Below, in pieces: positions 55,881-63,904 of a stretch of DNA of 64,000 nucleotides. The position numbers were made by a program, and so were the translations under genes. How positions within the stretch are numbered: the first letter of the stretch is position 1; each line of letters begins with the position of its first letter. Where the stretch lies: contig NZ_LHZC01000043.1 in assembly GCF_001580615.1 (NCBI RefSeq), positions 25,927-89,926 of the forward strand. The letters are read 5' to 3'. Source of the DNA: Acetobacter malorum. Lineage in GTDB: Bacteria; Pseudomonadota; Alphaproteobacteria; Acetobacterales; Acetobacteraceae. Under the pieces are notes generated by a model, which saw only the letters and a program-made list of their open reading frames with translations, was not told the DNA's origin and did no database searches.

Positions 55881-56492
55881 ATGACCGCCCTCACCTCAGC
55901 CGGACCTTTCGTCCGACGTGCCAGTCTGAATAAGTTACAGGCCGCGCGCAGAGTGTGTATCGGCGCGTCAGCAGCAGCGCTTGGCCTGTATCTGGCCTCT
56001 CCGTTTGTCACGCTCTGGAGCATCGGCTCCGCCATTCAGACGCATGACATGACGGCCCTTGGGCAGGTCATCAACTGGTCCGAGCTCGATGCGTCGATCA
56101 AGCACCAGACCCTCTCCGGCCTGCATCTGGAACAGGTGTCGAATGATCTGCCGGACTTCGGCTCGTCCTTCGCCACAACGGCTGTGTCCAATGCGGTGGA
56201 TTTCACCGTCACGCAGGCCAATCTTGGCACGCTGGTTGATCAGGCTGTCCCGGCTGCCATTCCGGCTAACCAGCCCGCGCCGTCTTTTGCCTCACTGGTG
56301 GAAAAGGCTTCGGTCCGCTTCACCCGTATTGACCAGTTTGAAGTGGATGTGCCCCTGCCCGGCCACGAGCATGACACGCCGCTGAAAATTGAAATGCGGA
56401 TTCAAAACTGGCGCTGGAAAGTGACAAAGGTGGAATTCCCCACAGCACGCGCGCCCATCATGCAGGCGTCCGTCGCCCCCTCCAACGCCTGA
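55881..56492 (+). CDS. DUF2939-family membrane-anchored protein
   Basis: 203 residues from the ATG at 55881, after GAGGAG; the frame is open 24 codons upstream without support. The N-terminal hydrophobic segment (VCIGASAAALGLYLASPFVTLW) and SIGSAIQTHDMTALGQVINWSELDASIKHQ are the DUF2939 signature. The rest is a periplasmic or cytoplasmic domain of mixed beta structure (IEMRIQNWRWKVTKVEFP). Family function unknown. Divergent from moeB. Confidence 0.87.
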   Translation: MTALTSAGPFVRRASLNKLQAARRVCIGASAAALGLYLASPFVTLWSIGSAIQTHDMTALGQVINWSELDASIKHQTLSGLHLEQVSNDLPDFGSSFATTAVSNAVDFTVTQANLGTLVDQAVPAAIPANQPAPSFASLVEKASVRFTRIDQFEVDVPLPGHEHDTPLKIEMRIQNWRWKVTKVEFPTARAPIMQASVAPSNA

Positions 56493-56502
56493 AGGCCCGA
56501 GG

Positions 56503-56529
56503 GGGAGCAGACCCTTCCGGGTCTCTCCC
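56503..56529. terminator. Weak terminator between convergent DUF2939 and DUF3126 genes
   Basis: Stem GGGAG-GACCC / GGGTC-CTCCC with a small internal bulge and loop TTCC. No T run on either strand, so the call rests mostly on the position between converging genes. Confidence 0.4.
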
Positions 56530-56558
56530 ACTCTGGTTAAGGCCTGAAAGACTGCGGC

Positions 56559-56792
56559 TTATTTTTCAGCCGGCAGATCTTCTTCCAGAAGAATGATGTT
56601 GATGGCGTAGGAGACTTCGCCCTCATCATCATCACGATGAATGGTGCCAATTACTTCACCGTCCACAGCCAGTTCAACCGACATGCCAGAACGCGGCGGC
56701 GGGTTAACGGACAGACCCTTGGCACCAAGCAGGCGGCGCAGAGCGGTCTGCAGGCGGGTAATTTCGGAGGGAGAGGGGGACGTGCTGCTCAT
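56559..56792 (-). CDS. DUF3126-family small protein
   Basis: 77 residues. SEITRLQTALRRLLGAKGLSVNPPPRSGMSVELAVDGEVIGTIHRDDDEGEVSYAINIILLEEDL matches the pattern of this alphaproteobacterial family (a helix, three beta strands, an acidic loop). Probably cytoplasmic; function unknown. Monocistronic. Confidence 0.87.
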   Translation of the reverse strand: MSSTSPSPSEITRLQTALRRLLGAKGLSVNPPPRSGMSVELAVDGEVIGTIHRDDDEGEVSYAINIILLEEDLPAEK

Positions 56793-57012
56793 AGAAAAAT
56801 CTGATCCTCAAGGGGAAGGGTTACACAGACAGACGCCTTAAAGCTCTGACCAATCCGGCCCGCTATAGGACACCCGCCGCCTCCGCCGCAACCTTTCCGT
56901 GGTCCTGCCTTCACCGCGCCATTTTCTGCCTGCCTCTATGGACTTCAGTCAGTCTTATCTGCGGCCCGCCCCTTCTGGTCTGGTCGCCACCTCAGGAAAG
57001 GAGACACTTCTT

Positions 57013-57738
57013 ATGCGTATGCCCCGCTTTGTAATCCTTTCCGCTCTGGTTGCCGGCGCGCTGAGCCTGTCCACGTTTTCGCACACCCCGCCCCGGCCTC
57101 TGGTGGCGGATATGCGCAGGGCGGCTCTGTCCGAAACTGCGGCCACCAGCCCTGCCAAACCAGCGCAGCCAGTCCCGCCCGCCACGACACCGGTCAGTGC
57201 CTCTCTGGCGCGGGCCTTTGCAGCCCCGCAGCAGGCACCGGAGAGCGTCGGCACCCCTGCCCGCACCAGCCCGAACGCGGTGGCACAGTCCCCGGTTCAG
57301 ACAGCATCCCAGACGGTGGCAAACCAGTCTTCCACGCATATTCTGCACATGCTGGAAAATGACGGACCGGAGCAGACCGCCCGCACCCTGACCAAAAGCC
57401 GCAAATGGTCAGACGTGCGGCTGGCTGTCAGCACCGGGCAGCCGGAAGCCGCATCCGTTCTGGCAGCGCTGATGCCCGAGGCTGATCCGGCCACAGCGCT
57501 CTCCCTCCGCACGGCCATGCGCCGCGCCCTGCCCACGCACCCGGCCGCCGTTCTGGCCGCCATGGACCAGACGGACGGCCCGCTGTTTGGCGCCCGCGCC
57601 GTCTGCTCCCCGCAGGGTATGCCGCGCAGTTGGCAGAGCAACGCACGCAGGGCTGTTGCCAGCGTGCATGAAATCCACCTGGTCACCCGTGCGCGGGACT
57701 GTTTGACCCGGCTGGGCGGCCTGCCGCAATCGGGCTGA
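57013..57738 (+). CDS. Exported Pro/Ala-rich protein of unknown function
   Basis: 241 residues from the ATG at 57013, 11 bases after AAGGAG; an open frame upstream has no support. Signal peptide (FVILSALVAGALSLSTFS), then a Pro/Ala/Thr-rich linker (residues about 20-105), then a helical C-terminal domain (TRTLTKSRKWSDVRLAVSTGQPEAASVLAALMPEADPATALSLRTAMRRALPTHPAAVLAAMDQ) with a Cys near the end (RARDCLTRLGGLPQ). The SDVRLAVSTG...ALPTHPAAVLAAM arrangement suggests HEAT-like helices. No family recognised. Confidence 0.7.
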   Translation: MRMPRFVILSALVAGALSLSTFSHTPPRPLVADMRRAALSETAATSPAKPAQPVPPATTPVSASLARAFAAPQQAPESVGTPARTSPNAVAQSPVQTASQTVANQSSTHILHMLENDGPEQTARTLTKSRKWSDVRLAVSTGQPEAASVLAALMPEADPATALSLRTAMRRALPTHPAAVLAAMDQTDGPLFGARAVCSPQGMPRSWQSNARRAVASVHEIHLVTRARDCLTRLGGLPQSG

Positions 57739-57768
57739 GCCTGCACTTAAATATTTCGTGTTACACGC

Positions 57769-57860
57769 AAACGCGAGCTGACATGGCTCGCGTTTAGCTA
57801 TACCCATAACGCACGTCAGAATAATAAAAAATGCATGGCGAGCCATTTGGCTAAGCCATG
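57769..57860 (+). promoter_or_regulatory. Set of competing hairpins in the 339-base gap before the alginate-export gene
   Basis: Hairpin A: AAACGCGAGC / GCTCGCGTTT (57769-57795, 10 bp). Alternative pairing B: ATGGCTCGC (57783-57791) with GCGAGCCAT (57838-57846), 9 bp. Hairpin C: CATGGC-GCC / GGC-GCCATG (57834-57860). B excludes both A and C, as in an attenuator. Hairpin A may simply end the upstream gene. The rest of the gap (57861-58077) shows nothing I recognise. Confidence 0.4.
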
Positions 57861-58077
57861 ACGCAATTAAGGTCGTGCCGTCATGCTGATGCTTTGCTGT
57901 CCCCCTTCGGACACCATTTTTCGTCTGCCTCCCCTGCAACCGACCGCCCGGCGGAGAGCGGTACGAGAGCGACTTACGCACTCCCGCTCCCTCTGCGCTC
58001 CTGCGTAAGGCCCCCGGCTTTCCCGCCGCACAGCCTTATTGCAGTCCTTCGGTTCCCCTTTTTCAGAGTGTTCTGTC

Positions 58078-59958
58078 ATGAACCATCTGTTTGCTCGCAG
58101 CGCAGGCGCGCCTGTTTCACGCCTGTGCTCTGCACGCTTCCGGTTTTCTTTTTCCAGCGGCCTGTCCACCGGGCTACTCTGGCTGGTGCCTGCCGGGGCC
58201 CTTCTTGCCGTTCTGGTGCCGCTCGTAGCGGCCCATGCGCAAAGTGCCGCGCAACCCGTGCCCGCTCCGGCACCCGCTCCGGCACCCGCTCCCGCACTGG
58301 CACCGGCACCTTCCGTTGTGCGCCAGACGCAGCATGCCCATGACATCAACGTCTCGCATGACACCATGCCTGCCCGTCTGTCAGACGTGATCCGCACCCC
58401 GCCCAAAACGCCGGGGCGCGGTGGATTCTGGGATAATATGCTGCTCCCGCCGCTCACCAGCCGACCGGAAGCCTACGGCCAGCCGCAGTCTCTGGAACTC
58501 AAGCCGCTGCCAACCTCCCTCATGCATCAGGGGCCGTGGGGCGTGTTCAACGCCAATACCGGGGCTGCTGCCGGGTTTGGTACGGTGGCGTATTACGCTG
58601 TCTCCCGCTGGGCGGAAGACTGGTCCAGCCTGCGTGACAAGAGAAACCACATCGACTGGGCAGACCCGCTGAAATACATCCCGCTCAACAACAGTGGCTC
58701 AATCTACCTCACGCTGAGCGGCAACTTCCGCCATCACGGGTTTTATGACCAGCGGGCTATGTTCGGCACCGTCAAGAAAGACCCTGCCTACCGCTCCACC
58801 CTGCGCTGGAACGCCGGGGCGGACCTGCATCTGGGCGAACATGTGCGCCTTTATGGGGAGCTGATGAGCGCTCAGGCCGGGGGCATCAATTATTACGGTT
58901 ATGCCGGGGGCCGCTGGCGCAGCAAGCTGGACGCACAGCAGGCGTTTGTGGAAGTCAAAGGCCATATGCTGGGCGCAACAATGGGCGCCATGGTTGGCCG
59001 TATGTCCTTTCTGGATGCACCGCCTTACGTGACGGCAGGCAGCGTTTACCCAACCATACCATATTCCTGGAACGGGCTGCGGGGCTATGCCTTCTGGAAG
59101 CGCTTCCGTGTGGATCTGTTTGACCTCACTCTGACCAACAACGCACCTACCACCGCGTTTCATGATCAGGTGGGCTGGAGAACACGCCTGTTCGGAGCCT
59201 ACACCTCCTACGCTATTCCAAATTTCAAATTTATGGAAAGGAACAGCCAGGTCTTCGTGGATACGTTTTATCTGGGCTACACGCTCTCCAGTAACCCTAT
59301 TGCCAGCACCACCGGCACCATTGCGGGCTCCACACACCGTGACACCCCCGGCACGCGTATCTGGGGTAACGCCGGACCCATCGAATTTTCTCTGGGCGGC
59401 ATGTGGCAGGGCGGCAATTTCCGCGCGGCCAAAAATGGTCCGCAGCGCGCGGTTTCGGCTTATTCCTTTAACGGCACCGTCTCATGGCGTTTTGCCAAAT
59501 GGTGGGGCCGCCCGGCTATCGGTATTCAGGCTGACGCCATTTCCGGCGGGGACACCCGCAAAAGCCAGACCAGCAGCTGGGGGAACTTCCTCTCCCCCTT
59601 CGTGCCCAGCGCCTACTATCTGGATATGAGCACCTATATCGGCAACTCGAACCTGATTGACGTCGGCCCGCTGGCCACCATTGCCACCAGCCGCAACACC
59701 AGCCTGCTGCTAAAGGTGCCGGTCATCTGGCGCAACAGCACGCATGACGCCATTTATGCCAACCCCACGGCGGCCTACAGCTTCCGCCCGCAAGGCGGCT
59801 ATACCGCCACCATGCCGCAGGCCAGCTTTACCTGGCGTGCCACCCGGCATGTGACTTTCAGCCTTGATGGCGAATACATCTTCGCCTCCCGCGCCATGAT
59901 TAAAGCCGGGGCGTCCTCCGGCGCGTATGTGCAGAGCAATCTGGAACTGACATTCTAA
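58078..59958 (+). CDS. Alginate-export (AlgE-like) family outer-membrane porin
   Basis: 626 residues from the ATG at 58078. A long signal peptide (TGLLWLVPAGALLAVLVPLVAAHAQ) is followed by a Pro-Ala repeat run (PAPAPAPAPAPALAPAP, residues about 65-80). The barrel has the family opening YLTLSGNFRHHGFYDQRAMFGT, LRWNAGADLHLGEHVRLYGELMSAQAGG, a WRSKLDAQQAFVEV strand and a closing YVQSNLELTF ending in Phe. AlgE exports alginate in Pseudomonas, but relatives in acetic acid bacteria have no alginate genes near them, so this may serve another anionic solute. An internal 96-base part of it is found inverted at the end of the window. Confidence 0.87.
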   Translation: MNHLFARSAGAPVSRLCSARFRFSFSSGLSTGLLWLVPAGALLAVLVPLVAAHAQSAAQPVPAPAPAPAPAPALAPAPSVVRQTQHAHDINVSHDTMPARLSDVIRTPPKTPGRGGFWDNMLLPPLTSRPEAYGQPQSLELKPLPTSLMHQGPWGVFNANTGAAAGFGTVAYYAVSRWAEDWSSLRDKRNHIDWADPLKYIPLNNSGSIYLTLSGNFRHHGFYDQRAMFGTVKKDPAYRSTLRWNAGADLHLGEHVRLYGELMSAQAGGINYYGYAGGRWRSKLDAQQAFVEVKGHMLGATMGAMVGRMSFLDAPPYVTAGSVYPTIPYSWNGLRGYAFWKRFRVDLFDLTLTNNAPTTAFHDQVGWRTRLFGAYTSYAIPNFKFMERNSQVFVDTFYLGYTLSSNPIASTTGTIAGSTHRDTPGTRIWGNAGPIEFSLGGMWQGGNFRAAKNGPQRAVSAYSFNGTVSWRFAKWWGRPAIGIQADAISGGDTRKSQTSSWGNFLSPFVPSAYYLDMSTYIGNSNLIDVGPLATIATSRNTSLLLKVPVIWRNSTHDAIYANPTAAYSFRPQGGYTATMPQASFTWRATRHVTFSLDGEYIFASRAMIKAGASSGAYVQSNLELTF

Positions 59959-60004
59959 GCGCCAGACCGCAGTTTTAAGACAGGCCACAAAGTAGCAGCG
60001 ATGG

Positions 60005-60029
60005 GGAGTGCTTTCTTCTGAAGCACTCC
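60005..60029. terminator. Terminator hairpin between the porin gene and cytochrome b561 gene
   Basis: A 9-bp stem GGAGTGCTT / AAGCACTCC with a 7-base loop, between two converging genes. The T content after it is low on both sides (TCTCGTCTT on plus). Confidence 0.5.
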
Positions 60030-60060
60030 TCTCGTCTTATGGGGGCTAAGCCTTCCCACC

Positions 60061-60606
60061 TTACAGCGGGGTTTTCCTTCCGGTCATGCTTTCAAGCACT
60101 CCATCCCGCCGGATCAGACCATGGAACAGAGCCGCACCAATATGGGCCAGCACCAGCCCGAACAGGGTAAAGGCCAGAACGGTGTGGACAGACCGCAGCC
60201 AGGACCAGACAGCCGGGTTATGCGGCAGGATGGGCGGCAACAGCACCCCGTTCCCCCACAACGGAATAGGATACCCCCCAGCCGAGAGCATGCCCCAACC
60301 CACAAGAGGCAGCGCAACCATCAGGGCATAAAGCAGGATATGGGAGCCTTTGGCGGCCAGCTTCAGAACGGCGAGAAGGTCACTGGGCAGAGGGGGCGGA
60401 GCATGACGCAGCCGGTATGTCAGCCGAAGAAGGGCGAGCACCAGAATGGCAATCCCTAAAGGACGATGCAGCGAAACCAGCCGGTGGTAACCGGGGCCAA
60501 GAGACGAGGCCATGAACACACCGATAAACAGCATGCTGAGAATCATCACCGCCATAAGCCAGTGCAGCACGCGCGCCACAAGTGAAAAAGAGGGTGCGGG
60601 CTTCAT
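60061..60606 (-). CDS. Cytochrome b561 family protein
   Basis: 181 residues with four membrane helices. Haem ligands are expected at the conserved His: LHWLMAVMILSMLFIG, YHRLVSLHRPLGIAILVLALL, HILLYALMVALPLVGW and VLAFTLFGLVLAHIGAALFHGLIRRDGVL. It passes electrons from membrane quinol to a periplasmic partner. Its ATG overlaps the stop of the catalase-like gene (ATGA), so the two are made together and the peroxidase may be the electron acceptor; this is inference from the overlap. Confidence 0.95.
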   Translation of the reverse strand: MKPAPSFSLVARVLHWLMAVMILSMLFIGVFMASSLGPGYHRLVSLHRPLGIAILVLALLRLTYRLRHAPPPLPSDLLAVLKLAAKGSHILLYALMVALPLVGWGMLSAGGYPIPLWGNGVLLPPILPHNPAVWSWLRSVHTVLAFTLFGLVLAHIGAALFHGLIRRDGVLESMTGRKTPL

Positions 60607-61697
60607 GATTTTTTCTCACTTTCTGCCGCTGGAGCCTGTGTCATGGCAGGCGTGATAGCGCTTGGCCCGCGCTTCTCCCCCGAACGCAGAGAGAAGGACC
60701 GCATATAGGCCCCCGACCGAAGCTGAAGAATGGGGTCATCGGAAGCGACAATGCCGGGAGGCAGAATAAGGGGATCAAAAGTGAGGCCGTTGCAGGGGCC
60801 ACCGTCCTCGCTCTCAACGGCATTCAGGGTCAGGGTGCCAGCATCAATCGTCCGGTCGTCCTGTGCCCAGATCTGGCTTGGGTCATTAATAGCATCCTGA
60901 GGCCCCGCCACCGTCAGCACCATGTGCCATTGCAGAGGGTGGTCATGGATATCTGCAATCAGCCTTTGAAACAGGTAATCACGCCCTCCGGCTTCGGCAT
61001 CGGCAGGAGCCACTGGCTGCACGGGCACCATGGCCCATCGGACAGCCGTTTTCGTGCCGGTTTCGCCAACAAGCAGGAAGCTGTCGAGGCTGTGGTACGT
61101 GTCATCCGCAAAACCTGAGGTGATCACGCGATGCGCGTTTTTCTCCGCTGCGGCCTGAAGCCAAGGATGCGCTGCGCCGAAAGCTTTGGCGCGTGCCGGG
61201 TCAGGCTTTCCTGTCGCGGGATCTATGCGTTGAGAGGAAAAGAAGTCTGAAGCATCCTGTGCATCCCGCAAGGGCAGAACGGGTGGGTCATTCATGGCTG
61301 CACGCCACTCCGGCGCATCCGCTGGCATGAAGCGGAGCGCCATGCTGCGCACGGTTGCCGGGTTGTCGGTCACATAGGGTTGCCCTGCCCCCAGAGCAAA
61401 CCGCCCGACCACAGGCACAGACTGTTCATGAAAAATGGCAGCCTTCGACAACGAGGCCGCAGCCCCGCTGGCATCAAACCGCCCCGTGACGCACACACCT
61501 TTAGAATGAGCACGCCGGAACCCATGCCCGTAACTGCCCGCGTCATGCAGTTCCCCCATCAGGCGGTTCTGGGTCACGCGGTGGGGGGAAAGCCAGCCAC
61601 CGGCCCAGAGAAAGCCCAAGGCCAGCGCTGCCGGTGCGGCTGCAACGCCCAGCCAGCGGAGGGCAGAGCCGGAAGACCCTCTCGATTTTGCCGCCAT
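60603..61697 (-). CDS. Membrane-anchored catalase-like haem peroxidase (SrpA type)
   Basis: 364 residues. An N-terminal hydrophobic segment (LRWLGVAAAPAALALGFLWAGGWL) anchors or exports it. The catalase core is small: HGFRRAHSKGVCVTGRF contains the distal His, VGRFALGAGQPYVTDNPATVRSMALRF the haem-pocket segment, and ILQLRSGAYMRSF the proximal Tyr, four residues after the Arg as in SrpA and related catalase-fold peroxidases. It lacks the wrapping and C-terminal domains of full catalases and should act as a peroxidase in the periplasm, not as a bulk catalase. It is translationally coupled to cytochrome b561 and divergent from the ECF sigma gene. Confidence 0.93.
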   Translation of the reverse strand: MAAKSRGSSGSALRWLGVAAAPAALALGFLWAGGWLSPHRVTQNRLMGELHDAGSYGHGFRRAHSKGVCVTGRFDASGAAASLSKAAIFHEQSVPVVGRFALGAGQPYVTDNPATVRSMALRFMPADAPEWRAAMNDPPVLPLRDAQDASDFFSSQRIDPATGKPDPARAKAFGAAHPWLQAAAEKNAHRVITSGFADDTYHSLDSFLLVGETGTKTAVRWAMVPVQPVAPADAEAGGRDYLFQRLIADIHDHPLQWHMVLTVAGPQDAINDPSQIWAQDDRTIDAGTLTLNAVESEDGGPCNGLTFDPLILPPGIVASDDPILQLRSGAYMRSFSLRSGEKRGPSAITPAMTQAPAAESEKKS

Positions 61698-61728
61698 TGA
61701 GGCCGCTCCTTTATGTCATCTGAGGGGA

Positions 61729-61756
61729 AGACGCAGGAGCAGCGGGATCTATTCCC
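61729..61756 (-). promoter_or_regulatory. Candidate ECF-sigma promoter for the peroxidase/b561 operon
   Basis: On the minus strand: GGGAATA (61756-61750), 15 bases, GCGTCT (61734-61729). The same two-part motif with a 14-base spacer faces the sigma gene on the other strand. It lies 32-59 bases before the peroxidase start codon, the right distance for -35/-10 elements. Confidence 0.65.
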
Positions 61757-61804
61757 CGACAATTGCACAACTAAGGAACATTTTTACTTTTGCTCGGCAC
61801 CATT

Positions 61805-61831
61805 GGGAATAAAGTGGCGCGCTGAGCGTCT
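61805..61831 (+). promoter_or_regulatory. Candidate ECF-sigma autoregulatory promoter
   Basis: GGGAATA (61805-61811), 14 bases, GCGTCT (61826-61831), followed after 22 bases by the sigma start codon. Its spacing (GGGAAT to CGTCT 16 bases) is usual for ECF promoters, and it mirrors the motif at 61729-61756. Confidence 0.65.
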
Positions 61832-61853
61832 CTGTCCTCAGGAGATGAAGCGC

Positions 61854-62378
61854 ATGAGGGGCAGAGCCGGGTTGGACGATGACGAGACCATCAGACTACA
61901 GAGCGTTATTCCGGCGTTGAGGCGGTATGCGCGGGTTCTGACGCGTGACCCGCATCACGCCGACGATCTGGTGCAAGACTGTCTGGAACGCGCCCTGACC
62001 CGCATGGATCAGGTCCGGGACCGGTCAGATTTACGCCCCTGGCTCTTCACCATCGCCTACCGCCTTAACGTCAGCCGGTGGCGGCGCATCCGGCGTCTGG
62101 TGCCCATGGCGGAAACCTCTTTCCCGGAACCATTGCAGGATGCCGGGCAAATTCCCCATCTGGAATGGCAGGACATGACGCAGGCGTTCGGGCGTCTGTC
62201 CGATGACCATCGGCAGGTCCTGCTGCTCGTGGGGGTTGAAGGGCTGGAATATCAGGCGGTGGCGGAAATCCTCGGTGTGCCGGTCGGCACCGTAATGTCC
62301 CGCCTTTCCCGCGCCCGGTCTGCCCTGCATGATCTGGCAGGCCATGAGAAACGTCCCATCCTGAGGAGGGTGAAATGA
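61854..62378 (+). CDS. ECF-type RNA polymerase sigma factor
   Basis: 174 residues from the ATG at 61854, nine bases after AGGAG; the ATG at 61845 touches the ribosome site. Region 2 is IPALRRYARVLTRDPHHADDLVQDCLERALTRMDQVR with DLRPWLFTIAYRLNVSRWRR. Region 4 is LSDDHRQVLLLVGVEGLEYQAVAEILGVPVGTVMSRLSRARSALHDL, a complete helix-turn-helix. It directs RNA polymerase to stress promoters in response to an envelope signal. The stop overlaps the anti-sigma ATG by four bases, and a candidate self-promoter lies in front. The divergent peroxidase/b561 operon is the likely target. Confidence 0.95.
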   Translation: MRGRAGLDDDETIRLQSVIPALRRYARVLTRDPHHADDLVQDCLERALTRMDQVRDRSDLRPWLFTIAYRLNVSRWRRIRRLVPMAETSFPEPLQDAGQIPHLEWQDMTQAFGRLSDDHRQVLLLVGVEGLEYQAVAEILGVPVGTVMSRLSRARSALHDLAGHEKRPILRRVK

Positions 62379-63130
62379 CGCACCCCGACACCCCTGTGAC
62401 CGAGGATGATCTTCAGGCCTGGGTCGATGATTTTCTCTCCCCCGAACGCCGCCAGGAGGTGGACATCTGGCTGGAACGCCACCCGGATGCGCGGCAACGT
62501 GTGACGGCATGGCGGCAGGAGCGTGATGGCTTGCGGGCAGCGCTGGATACAGACCTCCGCGAACCGATCCCCGCCCGCTTTGATATTAGCCGGCTGAAGG
62601 AGCGCAGGGGGCGGCGCTTCAGTCTCCCGCAGATGGCGGCCTCCATTGCCTTTGCGCTTTCCATTGGGCTTGGTGGCGGATGGTTTTTGCGGGACCGACA
62701 GGTGCCTGTCGGGCTGGCGTCCGTTGAGCAGGAAGCCGCCATGGTGCAGGCGGCAAGCAAAGGCGGCGCAACCGCAAAAGGCAGCGTGGCGCAACTCGCA
62801 GCATGGGGTGGCAGCGTGCTGGGCAGGCCGGTCCAGCCGCCGGATCTGTCCACCGCAGGCTATCAGCTTACAGGCGGCCAGCTTGTCACGACTGATCATG
62901 GTCCCGCCTGCCTGTTTTTCTATACCAATGACCGGGGCGTCCGCCTCTCCCTGTTTGTGCGGCCGATGTACCGCGTGGACGTAACGGCGCCCATGCGGCC
63001 CATGCGGCATGTTCCGGGTTACCTCTGGGCGCAGGACGGGCTTGGGGTCAGTCTGGTTTCAGATGCACCCATTGCCGGCCTGCACGGGCTGGCTAATCAT
63101 GCCCGCGATCTGATGGGAGAACCGAGTTGA
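62375..63130 (+). CDS. Membrane-anchored anti-sigma factor
   Basis: 251 residues. The cytoplasmic N-terminus VTEDDLQAWVDDFLSPERRQEVDIWLERHPDARQRVTAWRQERDGLRAAL is the usual sigma-binding module without the zinc HxxxCxxC motif. One membrane helix (MAASIAFALSIGLGGGWFL) follows near residue 95, then a periplasmic sensor domain of about 130 residues (ACLFFYTNDRGVRLSLFVRPMYRVDV; LGVSLVSDAPIAGLHGLANHARDL). It holds the sigma factor silent until the periplasmic domain senses its signal, likely oxidative given the neighbours. Start overlaps the sigma gene by four bases. Confidence 0.93.
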   Translation: MTHPDTPVTEDDLQAWVDDFLSPERRQEVDIWLERHPDARQRVTAWRQERDGLRAALDTDLREPIPARFDISRLKERRGRRFSLPQMAASIAFALSIGLGGGWFLRDRQVPVGLASVEQEAAMVQAASKGGATAKGSVAQLAAWGGSVLGRPVQPPDLSTAGYQLTGGQLVTTDHGPACLFFYTNDRGVRLSLFVRPMYRVDVTAPMRPMRHVPGYLWAQDGLGVSLVSDAPIAGLHGLANHARDLMGEPS

Positions 63131-63266
63131 CTCCCGGCTCTGCTCTGGGCTGCTCACTCTTTTCTCCCATCTCATTGCCCCTCCGGTTCATTCAGGGGAG
63201 ACAAGCGGCATCAGGCAGCGTATCGAAGCGCTTTATAATGTCTGATGCTGCTGCGAGGCTCCGGGT

Positions 63267-63904
63267 ATGACCGCTCCATCCCCCCTGCAAACCCCTTCCG
63301 TGCGTGAACTCACTGTGCGCGGGCTGATTCTGGGGGCGCTGATTACCGTCGTCTTCACCGCCTCCAACGTCTATCTGGGCTTGCGGATCGGGCTGACCTT
63401 TGCCTCCTCCATTCCGGCGGCTGTTATTTCCATGGCCGTGCTGCGCGCACTGGGCCGCAGCACCCTGCTGGAAAACAATATGGTGCAAAGTCAGGCCTCG
63501 GCGGCGGGCACGCTCTCCTGCGTGTTTGCCACCTTCCCCGGCCTGATTATGACCGGCTTCTGGCACAGCTTCCCCTTCTGGCAGACAGCGGGCCTCTCGC
63601 TGGCCGGGGGCATTGCGGGCGTGCTGTTTACCATCCCTCTGCGCCGCGCACTGGTGACGGAAAGCGCCCTCCCCTACCCGGAAGGCGTGGCCGCAGCGGA
63701 AATCCTGCGTGCCGGGGGGGAGAATGGAAACAGCAAAAGCCTCTCCGCCCTAATAGGCGGCAGCGTTGTGGCCGCCGTGTTCTCCTTTGCCTGTAGCGGT
63801 CTGCAACTTCTGGCAGATACTATTAGCGTGACCGGGGTCGCGGGGGCAGCCGTGTTCCGTTTTACCGGCGGCCTGTCTCTCGCCTTGCTCGGTGCGGGCT
63901 ATCT
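63267..63904 (+). pseudogene. OPT-family oligopeptide transporter, truncated at a junction
   Basis: The first ~212 residues are a normal OPT N-terminus with helices LTVRGLILGALITVVFTASNVYLGLRIGLTFASSIPAAVISMAVL, NNMVQSQASAAGTLSCVFATFPGLIMTGFW, and the OPT signature LVTESALPYPEGVAAAEILRAGG. At 63904 the homology stops and the frame runs 19 meaningless codons into inverted porin sequence, ending at 63962. Full OPT proteins have about 600-700 residues, so two thirds are missing. Either the gene is broken by a rearrangement or the assembly is chimeric at this point. Upstream, the gene starts at an ATG 136 bases after the anti-sigma gene. Confidence 0.88.
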
